Shown here: positions 47,000 to 59,490 of the stretch, piece by piece
Layout of the letters: the number at the start of each line of letters is the position of its first letter
How positions within the stretch are numbered: the stretch's first letter is position 1
From: Tillus elongatus
Lineage: Eukaryota; Arthropoda; Insecta; Coleoptera; Cleridae
Assembly: GCA_964006375.1 (NCBI GenBank)
Contig: OZ023266.1
Location: 68,419,391-68,483,390 of the forward strand
Length of the DNA: 64,000 nucleotides
Direction of reading: 5' to 3'
Program-made: the position numbers and the translations under genes
The notes under the pieces: model-generated
What the model was told of the DNA's origin: nothing
What the model saw: the letters and a program-made list of their open reading frames with translations, nothing else
Database searches by the model: none

Positions 47000-47328
47000 T
47001 ATCACACAAAACTTGATCACGCAGAACTTAAACCTTGATTTTGCTCTAGCTCTTAAGCACTAAAGAATCAGTTTTACTGCCTAGTCGAGGAATGTGTACT
47101 TTGTTGCCTAGGACGTAAAATGACATAAACTGTCATCAAAAATCAGGGATATACCTACTGTCAAAAACAAGTTAAATGCGCGATGCAAAAAGCCTTGGCT
47201 TTTAAGCTCTTAAATTGTTTCATGACCAAACTTGTTGATTCATTAATTGTTATTGCTCTTACTTGGTGAAATCCTTCTATACTAAATGTAAATGTAGATA
47301 CTACATCTTTGGCTCCATAATTTTGATT

Positions 47329-47330
<2 letters not shown>
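47000..47330. other. No gene seen
   Basis: AT-rich spacer between the Tigger element and the next (TA)n tract. Confidence 0.4.

Positions 47331-47333
<3 letters not shown>

Positions 47334-47395
<62 letters not shown>
47334..47395. repeat. (TA)n at LINE 3' end
   Basis: About 62 bp of TA followed by TTTATTTATTATTTAT. The minus-strand LINE 3' end lies directly to the right. Confidence 0.97.
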
Positions 47396-47398
<3 letters not shown>

Positions 47399-47399
47399 T

Positions 47400-48382
47400 T
47401 ATTATTTATAGGCAGAGCCTATATTGTAACATAACCCGTTTGTACAGTGCAACTAATTATGTCAGAAAAAAAACACACACACAGCACTCAGTCCCCCCAC
47501 AGCGGTCCCAGGCAAGTATCCAGCCGATTCATGAAGCTGCCTATACTCGGCGCAGCAGCAATATCCTCTGGCAGAATGTTCCAAGCATCAAAAGACCGAT
47601 TGGCAAAGAAGCTCTGCCTATAGGAGGTACACAACAGTTCCTTCCTCAGCTTGAACCGGTGTCCTTGAACTTTTGAATCACTGTTCAGGGTCACAAATGC
47701 AGAACTAGGTCCATGACAGAACGTGCGTTAGCTTATACGTATACACAAGATCGGACCTCCTGAATCTGGCAGAAAGGGAAAACGCTCCAGGTGAGAAAGC
47801 CTTTGCTGGTAGGTGATATGCCTAATCTGCTGCGGCCATCGTATTGGAACGCGTTGAGATCGTTCTAAGATATCCCTGTCACTAACTAGAGCTGGAGACC
47901 AAGAAGGTATCCCATACTCCAACTGCGGGAGGATATACGTAACGTAAAGCTTTTTAGCAAACTTAGGTGATGGATGAGGAAATTACTTCTTGAACATGTA
48001 CAAGATGCTGTTAGCCTTCTTTGCTGCTGCAGTTGCCTGGGCGGTTCATGCCAATACCCAGGTGGGTGTGCGACTCAACCGGGGCGACGAGATCCGGTAA
48101 ACACGCCGACCGTTGCTGCGACAAACATGCAGCACCTCACACTTAGCATCATTTAGGGGGATTTGCCAAACTTCTTTCCAGGTCATGACCACATCCTGAT
48201 CCTGCTGGAGTACATCACTCGATGTAGTCGGACACCCAAACAGCTTACAGGCGTCAGCATAAGCACCATGAGTAGTCCAGAGTGTAAGTAAACCTGCAGT
48301 GTAAATCAAAAAGAGGATCGGCCCTGGGACCAAACCCTGATAACACTCCACTAGCAACAGCAATCCATCCAGAATGACTCCC

Positions 48383-48413
<31 letters not shown>

Positions 48414-48540
48414 ACAGACTTTGCGGCCAGTCACAAAGGCCCGGATCCACCCAAGCAATTGATTGTTGGTTTTTCTCTGTAACCTGTTTCGCGGCCGCAA
48501 AGCTGTGGAACTAGTTACAGAGAAGAAAATGAACAATTCT
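47400..48540 (-). pseudogene. LINE RT C-terminal half, CR1/Jockey-like, broken
   Basis: Minus strand. The first recognisable part is the RT palm around GPILFLIYTAGLLTLWTTHG (matching the usual GPxLFxIYINDL), then a degraded catalytic region (AYADACKLFGC for the YADD box, second Asp lost) and WQIPLNDAKCEVLHV. Then come LEYxxxxWSP-like MEYGIPSWSPALVSDRDILE and the tail VQGHRFKLRKELLC, FFANRSFDAWNILPEDIAAA, SFMNRLDTCLG, ending near 47488. A poly-C tract with (CA)n interrupts the front. Several frameshifts are present. Confidence 0.8.
48378..48417. repeat. Poly-C and (CA)n tract in LINE
   Basis: A run of about 22 C followed by about nine CA units inside the LINE coding region. Confidence 0.95.
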
Positions 48541-49380
48541 AAAGGCAGAAAAGTAGTCTCTACATCTATATTTAAACTTGTTGATGACAGTTAGTCAATT
48601 TTTACATGGCTGTTCTGAGGTGGTTCATAAATGAATCTGTTTTGTTTAAGAAATAATTCAGATATCATTGTTTTATCCCAAACTGTTTAATCATCCATCT
48701 GACTAATAATAGCTATACCCTTCAAAGTTGTTCATTAAATTAAAAAAATAAACTAGGTGGTGGCAAACCTAGAAGCAAACAGCAAATCTATGAAAACTCC
48801 TGTGGAATGACATTAATTTGAGGCACAGAGTATTTCTTATCACCAGTTTGACAGGTGGCTACATTCTAATTTATTTGTCAGGTAATTAACTTCACAGCTG
48901 GCTGTGGAACGATGACAGCGGCGTAGAGGAGGTAATTACCTCCACCTCCCCCAGAATAAGAAATATAATTGAAAAAATAATTTGTCATAGGAGTACGAAA
49001 ATGGTAGATACATGAGATAAATGTTGGAACAGGGAGTATTTAACATCAGTGGATACAGTAAGTAGCACCTAACAATTACTAATATACGGTTTTACTTGTG
49101 GTTTTACTATTACCAAACATAACAAACTGGAGCTCAAAGGAATGAGAGCGGTTTTTAAAAGCTTTGAACTATTTATTTATTATTTATTAAGTGTGTCGGA
49201 AGTTATGCGAGTTATATATTTTAATATTTTGCCCTTGCTCGCAGCATGATATAACAATAAACGATACAGGGTTTCCACTAAAACAGCATATCAATTTCCC
49301 TGACTTTTCCCTGACATGCCAAAACCTATTTCCCTGACTTTGATATTACAATCTACCCCAAAAATGTATTACACACTACT
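48541..49380. other. No gene seen; short Penelope-type words
   Basis: The left end has GTTACAGAGAAGAAAATGAA and AGTAGTCTCTACATCTATAT, words shared with 22.4-22.6 kb and 39.0-39.1 kb. The rest is AT-rich without a recognisable gene. Confidence 0.35.
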
Positions 49381-49384
49381 ACAG

Positions 49385-50330
49385 AATACAGTAGTTTTCG
49401 CCTCATGATTCGTTTTCTTAGTGTCAAAGGTATTAAACTGACTGACATTCATCGTCAGATAAGTGAAGTGTATGGAGAAAACATTATGAGTGATGGAAAT
49501 GGTACGGAACTGAGTTAGATCTTTTAAAGACAGCCGCACAAATGTTCATAATGAGAAACAAAGTGGGAGACCTTCTGTGATTACTGAGGATTTGGTTAAG
49601 AAAGTTATAGAAAAAGTGAAAGAAAACAGACGCTTTACGATTTTGTCGTTATCTGATGAATTTCCTCAAGTTTCCAGAAGTGTTCTCTATGAAAATGTGA
49701 CCAATCGCTCAAATTATCAAAGGTTGTGCTTACGCTGGGTATTGAAAATAATGACTGAGGTGCACAAAACCAAACATGAAGCCAGTTCATTTACTCCTTG
49801 AGTGGTACAGTGAGGAAGGTGATTATTTTTTTAAGCCAAATTGTCACAGGTGATGAGTCATGGGTGGCTTACGTTACACCAGACTTTTAGCAGCAAGCCA
49901 TGGAATCACGGCATTCAACATCACCAAAGAAAGTGAAGTTCAAGCAAACAATTTCAGCCAGGAAAATTATGTGTATGTACTCTGTTTTGGGATCGACAGG
50001 GGGTTTTATTTGTCGATTTTTCACCTTCTGGTGACACAGTAAATTCGTATTGTGAGACCTTAAAAAACTGCACCATGCAATCCAAAATAAAAGGCGAGGC
50101 ATGTTGAGTTAGGGAATCGTTTTGCTCCATGAAAACGCCTGTCTACACGCAGCTTCTCGAACACAAGATCTGATCGCATATTTTCACTGGGAACAACTCC
50201 ATACAGTCCCGAACTTGTGCACAGTGACTACTACTTGTTCATGCATTTGAAAAAGAATCTGGGTGGTCAGCGCCACGACGACGATGACAAAACATGTGTT
50301 GCAGTGGTTGTCAAATCAGGCGGCAGAAAC
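49385..50330 (+). pseudogene. Mariner transposase, nearly full length but broken
   Basis: Read across frames: GIKLTDIHRQISEVYGENIM (first helix-turn-helix), QSGRPSVITEDLVKKVIEKV and RRFTILSLSDEFPQVSRSVL (second helix-turn-helix), CLRWVLKIMTEVHK (the linker before catalysis), VTGDES (first Asp region), SPKKVKFKQTISARKIMC, GVLFVDFSPSGD-like wording, GIVLLHENA (second Asp position reads E) and SDYYLFMHLKKNLGGQRHDD (third Asp). The order is complete from N- to C-terminus over about 950 bp. Stops, at least four frameshifts and the D-to-E change mark it as inactive. Confidence 0.85.
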
Positions 50331-50339
50331 ACGCCTCGT

Positions 50340-52330
50340 AATATCAGTAGTTTCACAATTTGCATTTCGGATACGCACGTACCATTGGGACCTACTGCAA
50401 ATTTTCATTTATTTTGTGATGCCCCGGTTAAGCAGAGGTCCGAGGGATAGGTTGCCAATCCGTCATTCGGGCATGACCTAAATATTCTAAGTTACATATC
50501 CTCGGGCGCCATCTTTATTCCATATTAAATAGGGTGAGGTCAGATCCCCGTGAGGACTTCTGCTAAGGCCCTCGTAGAACACCACAAAGTTACTGTTTCA
50601 TAACAGCCTTGTCCTAGGGTAGCTCGAGTGGAGCAGAAAACTATAGCCAGTGGTCAAAAGTTATTATATCCCGTAGAGTTCTTGGGAGTTAAGTAGGCTT
50701 TAATTACTTACTCCCGAATAATGGCTGTTTTCCTAGCTTACAAAGTTGGAAGCAGAAATATTATAAACAAGTAAATATCAATTACGATATACCTCTGCTA
50801 GTCACAATCTGTCACAGGATTCTAGCTTAAACACACATACACTAGTGCAACAATCTACGGACAGTACAGTGAAACGCAACTAATTTCATAAAAGCTTCTA
50901 ATAATATTTAAAATATCTACAAACGAAAATGACAACAATAAAAATCCATAAATTATGAAAAATAAAAATTCGCTACAGCTCATGCGATTATAAACATATC
51001 TCAGGTCAGACGTTATCTCTGATAAGACATTCTTTCATAGTGGAAAGGATACAATTACGTTACTATTTAAAAATACAACGATATTCGAATAGAATAATAT
51101 TTGTGCTATTTATAACAAATAAAGCGTGATATTAGCATTAGCACAGCAATCAACAAGTCATGTTAAAGCAACGGCAAGCGGAAACCAACATACACATGCA
51201 TCAAATGGGAAATGGCCCCGCTATAAATTCCGCCTCAGTCGGGGGTTCTATCTTCCTCTGGGCTTTATTCCCGCGATTCCCTTCAATCCTACTCTGCTAT
51301 GTGGGTAAGCAAACGGTTCCCACTCTCATATGACTCTAACCTGCTAACTAATAAAACCGGGTAACTTGTCCCCTATTTCTGTCGAACACCCAGTATAATT
51401 AACAGTCCCATCCAGCGGTTACGTACCATTCTGAGCAGCTCCATGCTTCTCCCAAGGACATACGTCCCTCAGGACAAACGTAGACTACCCAGTACAGCAC
51501 AGGTTATCGGACACACTAAATACTACCCTTTAATCAGCACTGTCCGTGCTCCCGTTTCCCTTATATGGGTAATAAACGTGACCAGCTTGTCACTTATCTA
51601 GGCTGGGCACTCTATCTAATCAATCGCCCTGTCTAGCGATCACATACCATTCAGAGCAGCTCCATGCTTCACCCAAGGACATACGTCCCTCAGGACAAAC
51701 GTAGGCTACCCTATACAGCACGTTATAATTCGCTAAACACCCTAGATCCACTATAATACGGTATAATCATTTACCTGATTTCGACTTCCCTTAAATGGGT
51801 AAACACGTGAACAGTTTTGTCACTCCTACATACAGTACACCTTGTATCCACTTTAAATCCTAACACGCTGTTAATATCACACATAGAACATCATCAATCA
51901 AATACCCAGTTATCTATTTCAGTTTGCAAATTATACTTCCCCAAGTTTCCGAAGCATAACTAACCTTGCAAACCACGATAGTAGAACACAGTCGTTATAG
52001 ACTCTCGTTCCTTCATATCCAACAAATAACACCCTGCTTTCACTACTACGTAGCACAGCGAACAACTTCCCAGTTAATTTACCTAACTGTCGTTCACACG
52101 ATACTCGGAATTACCATACAACCATCTGAAACCCTAGACTCGGCCGCGTGCTGAAGGCATCTGCCGTCGACGTTCCGTTTCTCGGTGAGCTATTTGCCAT
52201 GCGCTCCGCGACGCACCTAAAATGAATCCCATTGCGCGTCACGGACAGGCGCTATGCCTTTCATCATACACGCTTCATTTTCCGCTCGTGGCGACTTTTC
52301 ATACTTTGAAATGTTCCTAAAATAAGTCGA
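50340..52330. other. Unassigned higher-GC region
   Basis: Less AT-rich than its surroundings. Contains a ~222-bp direct repeat (51405-51830) and CTCGGGCGCCATCTTTATT near 50503. No ORF with a recognised domain; it could be a degraded LTR or untranslated end of a retroelement, but terminal repeats were not found. Confidence 0.35.
51405..51830 (+). repeat. ~222-bp direct repeat
   Basis: GAGCAGCTCCATGCTTC, CCCAAGGACATACGTCCCTC and AGGACAAACGTAG occur in order at about 51433 and 51655. The copies diverge toward their ends. Confidence 0.8.
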
Positions 52331-52334
52331 ATTT

Positions 52335-53530
52335 ATTACCTAGCAAATATTTAAACCGCTATTCAAATAACCATAATAAATTGGACTTCATTACAATTTG
52401 ATAGCATTGTATATATAAAATTTACAAACCAATTTTACTGAAAATGTCACTAAATAGTACAATAATTACAGATTCTGCCAAACACATTTAAGAAATGAGA
52501 AATTATAATAAATCATAGATAATATTTATCTTTAATGTGGTAAAAAAAATAGTTACCTGAAATATTGATGCTAGGAAATTATGCAATGATACGAGAAGTG
52601 TGTCTTGCCATTGCTTGGTAAAATGCAAAGAGAAGTTTGGATTTTCTTCTGGGTTTTTGATATATGGCAAAACTGTAATTAAAAGAATTAATTAAGTATT
52701 TCAGGCTCACATAGCTATTTTTTCCATGTTAGTTTTAAAAGTAAAGGGCCATTAAAATTTAGTAAAACAAAAAAAATTGGTTAATTTATTCCGCTTACTT
52801 ATGAACCAGATGTTTTAAGACAACATCCCTTCGATATAATACAAAATTGCATACAAGATGTGGTGTCTATTTGATAGCTATTCGAGTGCTTTCAAACTGC
52901 CTCTGAACAGGAAATAAATGTAATGGGTTTAGTTCAATTTTATTCTTGTTTAAAATTTCATTGGCCTCTACATATATAAATTCGGGTCACATTAATGAGC
53001 TAAAATAGTAATTATAAAGAAAAATAAAACAATATTTTCATATTGGCACAACTTTTAAAATTTATGCCTTTTTTAAATAAAATTAAAATCAAAACATAAC
53101 CGATGGGATAAAAGATACAAACTTCTTACATAAGAGAAGGAGCACAGCAAAATTGACAAAATGGTGAGGTAGTGACTAAACTGTTCCCTGCCGCAGGCGA
53201 TTTTTCATAGTAGCAAAAATAGACCAACCTAAATAAACAAATTGCGACACAATATAGATATAGCAGTGTCAAGAATTATTAACTGAAGAAAATAAGTTTA
53301 TGAGTGTGCAAAAAAAGATTGTGACAGGAGTGTATTATTGCAATGTATTTGAGTTTTGTCTTTTTAACATTGGTCTATTTCCGCGACTACGACCAATCAC
53401 CGACGCCTTCCTGTAAGGAGGGTACGGATCTTTTACGTGCCCGACATCGCATATTACACAGGACTGACAGCCCCACTCCCCCTCCGAAGAGCATTCAAAT
53501 ATGAAACAAACATAATTTAACGTTCCTACT
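52335..53530. other. No gene seen
   Basis: AT-rich sequence; a GC-richer patch at 53370-53480 is probably an old element fragment but has no readable motif. Confidence 0.4.
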
Positions 53531-53668
<138 letters not shown>

Positions 53669-53679
53669 GGTAAATTTGC

Positions 53680-54010
53680 AGATAACCTCTAACCTCCAGA
53701 ACTTTCGTTTTTTTTTTAAATTTTCTAGAAACATGTTAGAACCCCTCTGGATGCAGAAACCACAAGACAAATTTCTTGTTCACACCTACCCAAGGAAGTT
53801 GACCAGGCGGGGTAGACGATGAAAAGGATATATGAGCAGAAAATGTGAATATAACCGCTTAATCAGACCTCGAAAAGCTGCCTTTTTCACATTTTGAAGC
53901 AGTACCCTCCCAACCCCGCACAGCACCCCTGTCTGAGAGATGCTCACCGGAAATTTGGCTTGTGGTTTATGCATCATGGGTGGTTGTAGACTGCTAGAGG
54001 GGAAGGAAAA
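53680..54010 (+). repeat. Relative of the 2.1-2.6 kb array unit
   Basis: Shares GTAAATTTGCAGAT, AATTTCTTGTTCACACC, CAAGGAAGTT, GGCGGGGTAG, ATATGAGCAGAAAATG, TTTTTCACATNTTGAAGC and CCCCGCANAGCACCC in the same order as 2250-2570. This shows the array unit is a dispersed element rather than a local satellite only. Confidence 0.8.
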
Positions 54011-54014
54011 CCCC

Positions 54015-54760
54015 CACGACGAAGCTGTACCCCCCCCCCCTTGCCACAAGTGAAACGCAGGGGGGAGGAGAATCCATGTTACAATATAAGTACAGCTAAA
54101 AGAGTGCATATAATAGCGAATACTATCAAACGATCGAAATTTAAAAAAGAATGGTAAATTCACATAACACTTACCTTTTTCATCTCAAGCAAATGAGGTA
54201 GGTCCGGCCTTTGGGTTCAAATAACCTAATGACCTCGCATTTTCCTCATTACAAAAACAAATGTATGAAACAAATAATATGTAACGGCTTATGAACTTGT
54301 GACAAATGCACGCTTTAAATACTGTAACAGTAGATAGAAGGTGAAGATTGCACAATTTCAGAAATAAGAAGGCCTTGGAACACATGAATAATTAGGAACC
54401 TGATGACAGCGATATGTGTAGCAAACAAAAAGCGACCTGCTACTGGTGCATTGGTGGTAATAGAGTAATATAGCCCAAACTGGCGGGCTTGGAATATTCC
54501 TGTAAATCCCTCAATGGAGTCATTCTTACGGTTACATCAAAGGTTAGGGTATAGGGTATTGGAGTGTCATGGAACAGAACTGTACTGGGAAACTGTTTAA
54601 AAAGAGTGTAATGTTTAAAAAACTTTAAATGTCAATAACTCGGCAAATACAAGAGAACAAAGGGTAAGAATATAGTCTCAGCATGCATGTAACATACCCC
54701 ACTTTATCTATCAGCAGTCGTTTTATCTATAACTGTTCGGGAGGTGGTCTGCAAAGTCAC
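54015..54760. other. No gene seen
   Basis: Mixed sequence; no recognisable coding or RNA gene. Confidence 0.4.
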
Positions 54761-54762
54761 CA

Positions 54763-54763
<1 letters not shown>

Positions 54764-54835
<72 letters not shown>
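54764..54835. repeat. (TA)n at 5' edge of LINE
   Basis: About 72 bp of TA directly before the LINE 5' region. Confidence 0.98.
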
Positions 54836-54837
<2 letters not shown>

Positions 54838-55136
54838 TCGAGTGGTTGAGTGGTAACGTTGTGATTTGCTCGGCTCGTGTTTAATTCCTTAAAAACGTTG
54901 GTTATACGTTTAAAAAATAGCCGCAGAATAAACTGGTGATAGTGTAGTAGATGAGCAGTCGCATCAGCGGGCTTACGCCGGACTTAAGTGGTGGATAAGC
55001 TCTAATTTCTAGTTAGAAGAAGTATAATATATTCCAAAACTTAAAGGAACGAGAAAATAAAAGATCTTATCTTCTGTCAATTTAGGCGAATTTCCTTGAA
55101 TATTTCAATATAAAGGTTTCCATACACTACAATAGT
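54836..55136 (+). promoter_or_regulatory. LINE 5' region with tRNA-promoter-like boxes
   Basis: Between the (TA)n tract and ORF1. It starts TGGTCGAGTGG, a close match to an RNA polymerase III A box (TGGYNNAGTGG); GTTTAATTCC about 40 nt later differs from the B box GTTCGANTCC at two positions. It may be a 5' UTR with such boxes or a tRNA-derived SINE joined to the LINE. No poly(A) or target duplication separates it from ORF1. Confidence 0.4.
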
Positions 55137-56084
55137 ATGTCCGAGACTAAATTGGGCAACATTACAGGTGAGCAATTATACAACATCATTGATAAGGTTA
55201 TGAGAGAAAGAAATTCTGAGCAGACTGCACAAATACAACAGGATTTAATTAAATTAAACGAAAGCTTGCTGAGTGAAGTGAATGAAAATAAAAAACAAAT
55301 AGATGACTTAAAAAAAAGGTGTCAATACCTTGAGAAGGAAAACAGGTACTTGGAGAGTAAAGGCAAGAGAAACAATATAGTGGTTTATGGATTACAAGTG
55401 CCGAAGGAGGATACTCTGCACGTGGTGATAACAAAACTAAACGACTTGTTGGGTGTGTCCTTGGGTTTGCAAGACATTAACAATATAAGGCTATTGGGGA
55501 AACGGGAGCGTGACCAGCCTATTCTTGTTGAACTGTTATCATTCCATAGAAAACAAGAAGTTTTAAAAAATACACACAAGCTTAAAGGAAGTAAAATCTA
55601 TATTACGAAGGATTACACTAGGAAAGAACTAGAAGAAAGGAAGAAGTTGAAAGAATACCAGAAAGAACTTAGATCAAAAGGAATGAATGTGTTTGTAAAG
55701 CAGAACAAAATTATAATAAACGATGTTGCTTATACACTTAAACAACTTATAGAAGAGGAAGAATTTGCATTTGAGCTACCTATTAGGTCACACAGTGACC
55801 CAGGAACACCGCTCTCATCAAGACAACCAATACTAGACGAACTAGAGGAAAATTTGTCACAAGATAATACAGACATTAAAGCAAAGGGAGGAGGAGAAGC
55901 TGCACAAGCATTATTGCAGAACATTAAAATTGGCAAAACGTCAGCTGAAAATTTGCAGGAAGTTCAAGACAAGCTTAGAAGAACCGAGAGGACAGGTAAA
56001 CACAGCAGGATAAATTCAGCTTCATCAACTTCGGGTGCACACACAAGGCAGGCATCCAAAATAAGTAAGGCCAATTTTGCGTAA
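55137..56084 (+). CDS. LINE ORF1 protein (coiled coil, RRM-like)
   Basis: A 315-residue intact frame, the RNA-binding chaperone type ORF1 of non-LTR retrotransposons, which coats LINE RNA. Residues about 25-80 form a coiled coil (LLSEVNENKKQIDDLKKRCQ, YLEKENRYLESK). The RRM-like core follows from KRNNIVVYGLQVPKED to about residue 150, and the C-terminal domain has KIYITKDYTRKELEERKKLK and GMNVFVKQNKIIIND. The layout resembles the L1-type ORF1 (Transposase_22) although this LINE's RT is Jockey/CR1-like. The Ser-rich tail (HSDPGTPLSSRQ, RINSASSTSG) is probably disordered. ORF2 begins 366 bp downstream. No lesion is visible. Confidence 0.88.
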   Translation: MSETKLGNITGEQLYNIIDKVMRERNSEQTAQIQQDLIKLNESLLSEVNENKKQIDDLKKRCQYLEKENRYLESKGKRNNIVVYGLQVPKEDTLHVVITKLNDLLGVSLGLQDINNIRLLGKRERDQPILVELLSFHRKQEVLKNTHKLKGSKIYITKDYTRKELEERKKLKEYQKELRSKGMNVFVKQNKIIINDVAYTLKQLIEEEEFAFELPIRSHSDPGTPLSSRQPILDELEENLSQDNTDIKAKGGGEAAQALLQNIKIGKTSAENLQEVQDKLRRTERTGKHSRINSASSTSGAHTRQASKISKANFA

Positions 56085-56449
56085 AAGTGATACACCTCAA
56101 TAAGTTTAGAAAATATACATTTAAAGTGTTCGTGTGTGGGTAGCTTAACTGTCTTCTTGCACAAGTAAAAATCTTATAGAGATAGCAGTTTTTTGTTTCC
56201 TCCTATCGACACTTATTTATTCTTAAATTAAAAATTGGTATTTTTGTAACTTGTAGGTACCATTTGTTTGCTTTGTATTTATATTTGGTTGCATTTTATT
56301 GTATTACCTTTTGGGGAGTTTATCTTATGCTTTTGTACTGAGTTAGGTTATAGTTTTTTTTCTTGGATGGTCTGAAACTTTATTACACGGTTTCACTTAC
56401 TGTGTGAATTTATATTTTTACTAACAAACACCAACAAACATATGTAAAG

Positions 56450-59169
56450 ATGGACGAGTATATAAGAGACTTGCAATATGAGTCTGTTTCAACACTAGAA
56501 ATTGAAAGCGTGCATGCCTATGAGCAACTGTCAACTTCCACCAACTGTAATTTGAAGATATTTCACAATAATATACGTAGCCTAGATAAGAATAAAGATG
56601 AACTTTGTGTACTTTTGCAATTATTTTCGCAGAAGTTCGATGTCATTATTCTAACTGAAACTTTTGCCTTACATAATCTAGGGCTTTATAGCATGCAGGG
56701 ATATGATCTGGTTTATAATGAAGGGAAAGCTAATAGAAATGACGGTGTGGTAATATATATTAAACACAACTTAAAATATAAACTTCTAAGGCTTACGTTT
56801 GAACGTACGGGGCTTCTTCAGATAAGATTTAAGTACGGAAATGTAGATACTTTTATGATTACCGCTGCATACAGGTCACATTCAATTCCGGTACAGACTT
56901 TTAACTCGGAACTATTCAACTATCTAAAAAATGTGGGAAACAGTGTAGACCACCATATATTTGTGGGTGATATAAATCAGAATATCAACAATGACAATTT
57001 GGTCGAAGTACAAGACTATTTAAATATTATGGGTGAGTTTGGGTTTAAGTCGTATATTAATGGATATACAAGAATAGAAAAGGAATCAAAATCGTGTCTG
57101 GATCACATATTTATTAAGCACAGAAGAATAACAGATAATTTATTATTTTACCCTATAATTTTACACGTTAACATAACTGACCATTTCCCAATTATTTTGC
57201 ATATAGAGGGTAAACCTTCCAGTCATGTTAACTTAGTCCGCCAGGAGCCTAAAAAAACGTGCAAAAGATACATTAGTTATCCTAAACTCAAGAATGACTT
57301 AAGGGATGAAAAATGGGAAAGTGTGTATAGGGATATAGATGATGTAAACAAGGCAGCTGATTCCTTTTTAAAAATATTAAAGATGCATATAAGTATTAAT
57401 ACAAAAAATAGTTATGCCAGAACTCAGCGTGATAGAAGAAAGGATTGGATAACTCCAGCCTTACTAAAATCAATTGTTAAAAAAAATAAATTATATAATG
57501 CTATTAAAAAAAAACAATTCTACCAATACTGTAAAGATAAATGAATATAAAACATATCGAAACATGTTAACCAGGCTGATAAAAGCTACGAAAGAAAATT
57601 ATTTTAAAAACCTTCTGGGTAAGAATATTTCAACAAAACAATTGTATAATACTGTAAACCAAATTTGTAATAAAGAAATTAAGAAAGAAAAGAGTATAAT
57701 CGAAATAAAGACAACTGAAGGTCAAACACTTGTAAATAAAGCAGATATAGCAGACCACTTTAATGAATACTATGTAAATGTAGGAAAAAATCTGGCGAAA
57801 AGCATAAAAAAAGATCCAACCAAAGGAAAATCACTGCCTAAAAATAAAATAAAGAAGGTTAATTCTACAATTTTTCTGGAACCGTCTACTCAGCAGGAAG
57901 TGGAGAACGAAATAAGATCTCTAAAGGATGGTAAAATGCCTGGTGATGACGAGATAAAGGCTGAAATTTTGAAAGAGATTGCTGCAGAAATTTCTAATAT
58001 TCTGGTGGAACTGTTCAATGCTACGCTTGTACAAGGGGTGTTTCCTACGGTACTTAAGAAGGGAATAATTATTCCTTTATATAAGAAAGGTGATGCCACA
58101 AATGTCGTTAATTACAGGCCAATAACATTGCTTTCAAGTCTGTCAAAAATTTTTGAGAAGATGATAAAAAAGAGATTAGTCAAATTTTTTGAGATGCAAA
58201 GTGTGCTATCTGACTTTCAATTTGGTTTTCGAAAAGGTAGATCGGCACAGGATGCGGCGGCCAGCTTGGTTCGTAACATATACAAGGCATTAGATGAGAA
58301 AAGAGTGGCTCTATGCATTTTTGTCGATCTATCAAAAGCCTTTGATACTGTAGATCATACAGAACTAATTCAAAAGTTAGAAGCATATGGGATAAGAGGG
58401 CAGGCAGGGGCCTTAATCAAGTCATATTTGACTAACAGACGACAGTGTGTCAGGGTGCATGATGAGATCAGTGAAGAGAGAATGATAAACTCTGGGGTTC
58501 CACAAGGATCAGTTTTGGGACCGATATTATTTACCATATATATTAACGATTTATTAACGCAAGAGTCACAAGGTAAACTAGTCAGTTATGCTGACGACAC
58601 AGCAATATTTTATAGCGCAGGAAGCTGGGATATACTGAAACATAAAGCTGAAACAGATTTTAAGACGATAAAAAATTGGTTCTCTGACAACCTACTTACC
58701 TTAAATCCTGATAAGACGGTGTACCTTCCCTTCACATCTTACCAAAAATATATACCCACTTTCAAGTCTCTTACAGTAGGAGAATTAGAGATACAATCGC
58801 AAAATCGTGTTACATACCTTGGTATTATTCTCGACAGTCATCTTAGGTGGAACCACCACATGGAGCATCTCGTTAAACGGTTGCGCTCATTTATTACTAA
58901 ATTCAAGCACCTAAGTGGAATTCTTAGTCTGAGTTGTTTGCGAACATTGTATTTTTTTGATCCAAAGTCAACTTATGTATGGTATATTAAGCTGGGGCGG
59001 AGTCGATCCTGTGTATTTAGGGAGGCTGAGTGTTATTCAGAAATGGATTCTTAAAGTTTTGTATCGCAAAGATAGATTGTATCCCAGTGATCAACTTTTT
59101 GATGAGTTGGGGATTCTAGATTTGCGGCAACTGTATGCTAGGTCTGTGTTGTTGTGGTTTTTTGGTAAC
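56450..59169 (+). pseudogene. LINE ORF2 (endonuclease and RT), split by Gypsy
   Basis: Starts MDEYIRDLQYESVSTLEIE. The APE-type endonuclease has LKIFHNNIRSLDKNKDEL, DVIILTETFA, the GDIN box in FVGDINQN, SCLDHIFIK and the final ITDHFPIIL. The RT has YRPITLLSSLSKIFEKMI, FQFGFRKGRSAQDAAA, VDLSKAFDTVDHTEL, SGVPQGSVLGPILFTIYIND and the catalytic SYADDTAIF. Two single-base frame changes occur, both in homopolymers: A9 at 57506-57514 (endonuclease-RT linker) and T7 at 58952-58958 (before LIQSQLMYGILSWGG). The tail DLRQLYARSVLLWFFGN stops at 59169 where the Gypsy LTR begins and resumes after it at 63934 in the same frame. Jockey/CR1-type; otherwise hardly decayed. Confidence 0.92.
59165..59169. repeat. 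Left target-site duplication GTAAC
   Basis: GTAAC directly before the 5' LTR, repeated at 63929-63933 after the 3' LTR. Confidence 0.95.
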
Positions 59170-59489
59170 TGTGGCGGTGGTTCCGACCGCAGTGTTTTAG
59201 TCAACACTACCCTATGTTTCTCTTGACAGCTAAAACGTTGCGTTACGTTATTCGACAGCAAGCTGTCAAGAACTACTATATAAGAGACACCAGGGATCTC
59301 TCTCGCTCTCTCCTCGCTACTAACCGACACAGTGAAGATACGTCTCTCCACGCTCGGTCAGTTATCTGTTATGTGCTGTCTGTGATTGTTTTATAGTTAA
59401 ATGTATAGTTTATTCAGTTAGTGAAATAATAAAGTATATTAAATGTTTACGTATGGATTTAATATCAACAAGTGCAATTAACATCCATA
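59170..59489 (+). repeat. 5' LTR of Gypsy element
   Basis: 320 bp, beginning TGTGGCGGTGG and ending ACATCCATA. Contains TATATAA (59277-59283) as a likely TATA box and AATAAA (59428-59433) as poly(A) signal. Confidence 0.95.
59277..59283 (+). promoter_or_regulatory. LTR TATA box
   Basis: TATATAA in ACTACTATATAAGAGACACC, suitably upstream of the AATAAA at 59428. The same word is in the 3' LTR. Confidence 0.6.
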
Positions 59490-59490
59490 T

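Noticed and set aside
50420..52330. Solo LTR
   Set aside because: No matching terminal words, target duplication or poly(A)/TATA pair could be found; only an internal 222-bp repeat is clear.
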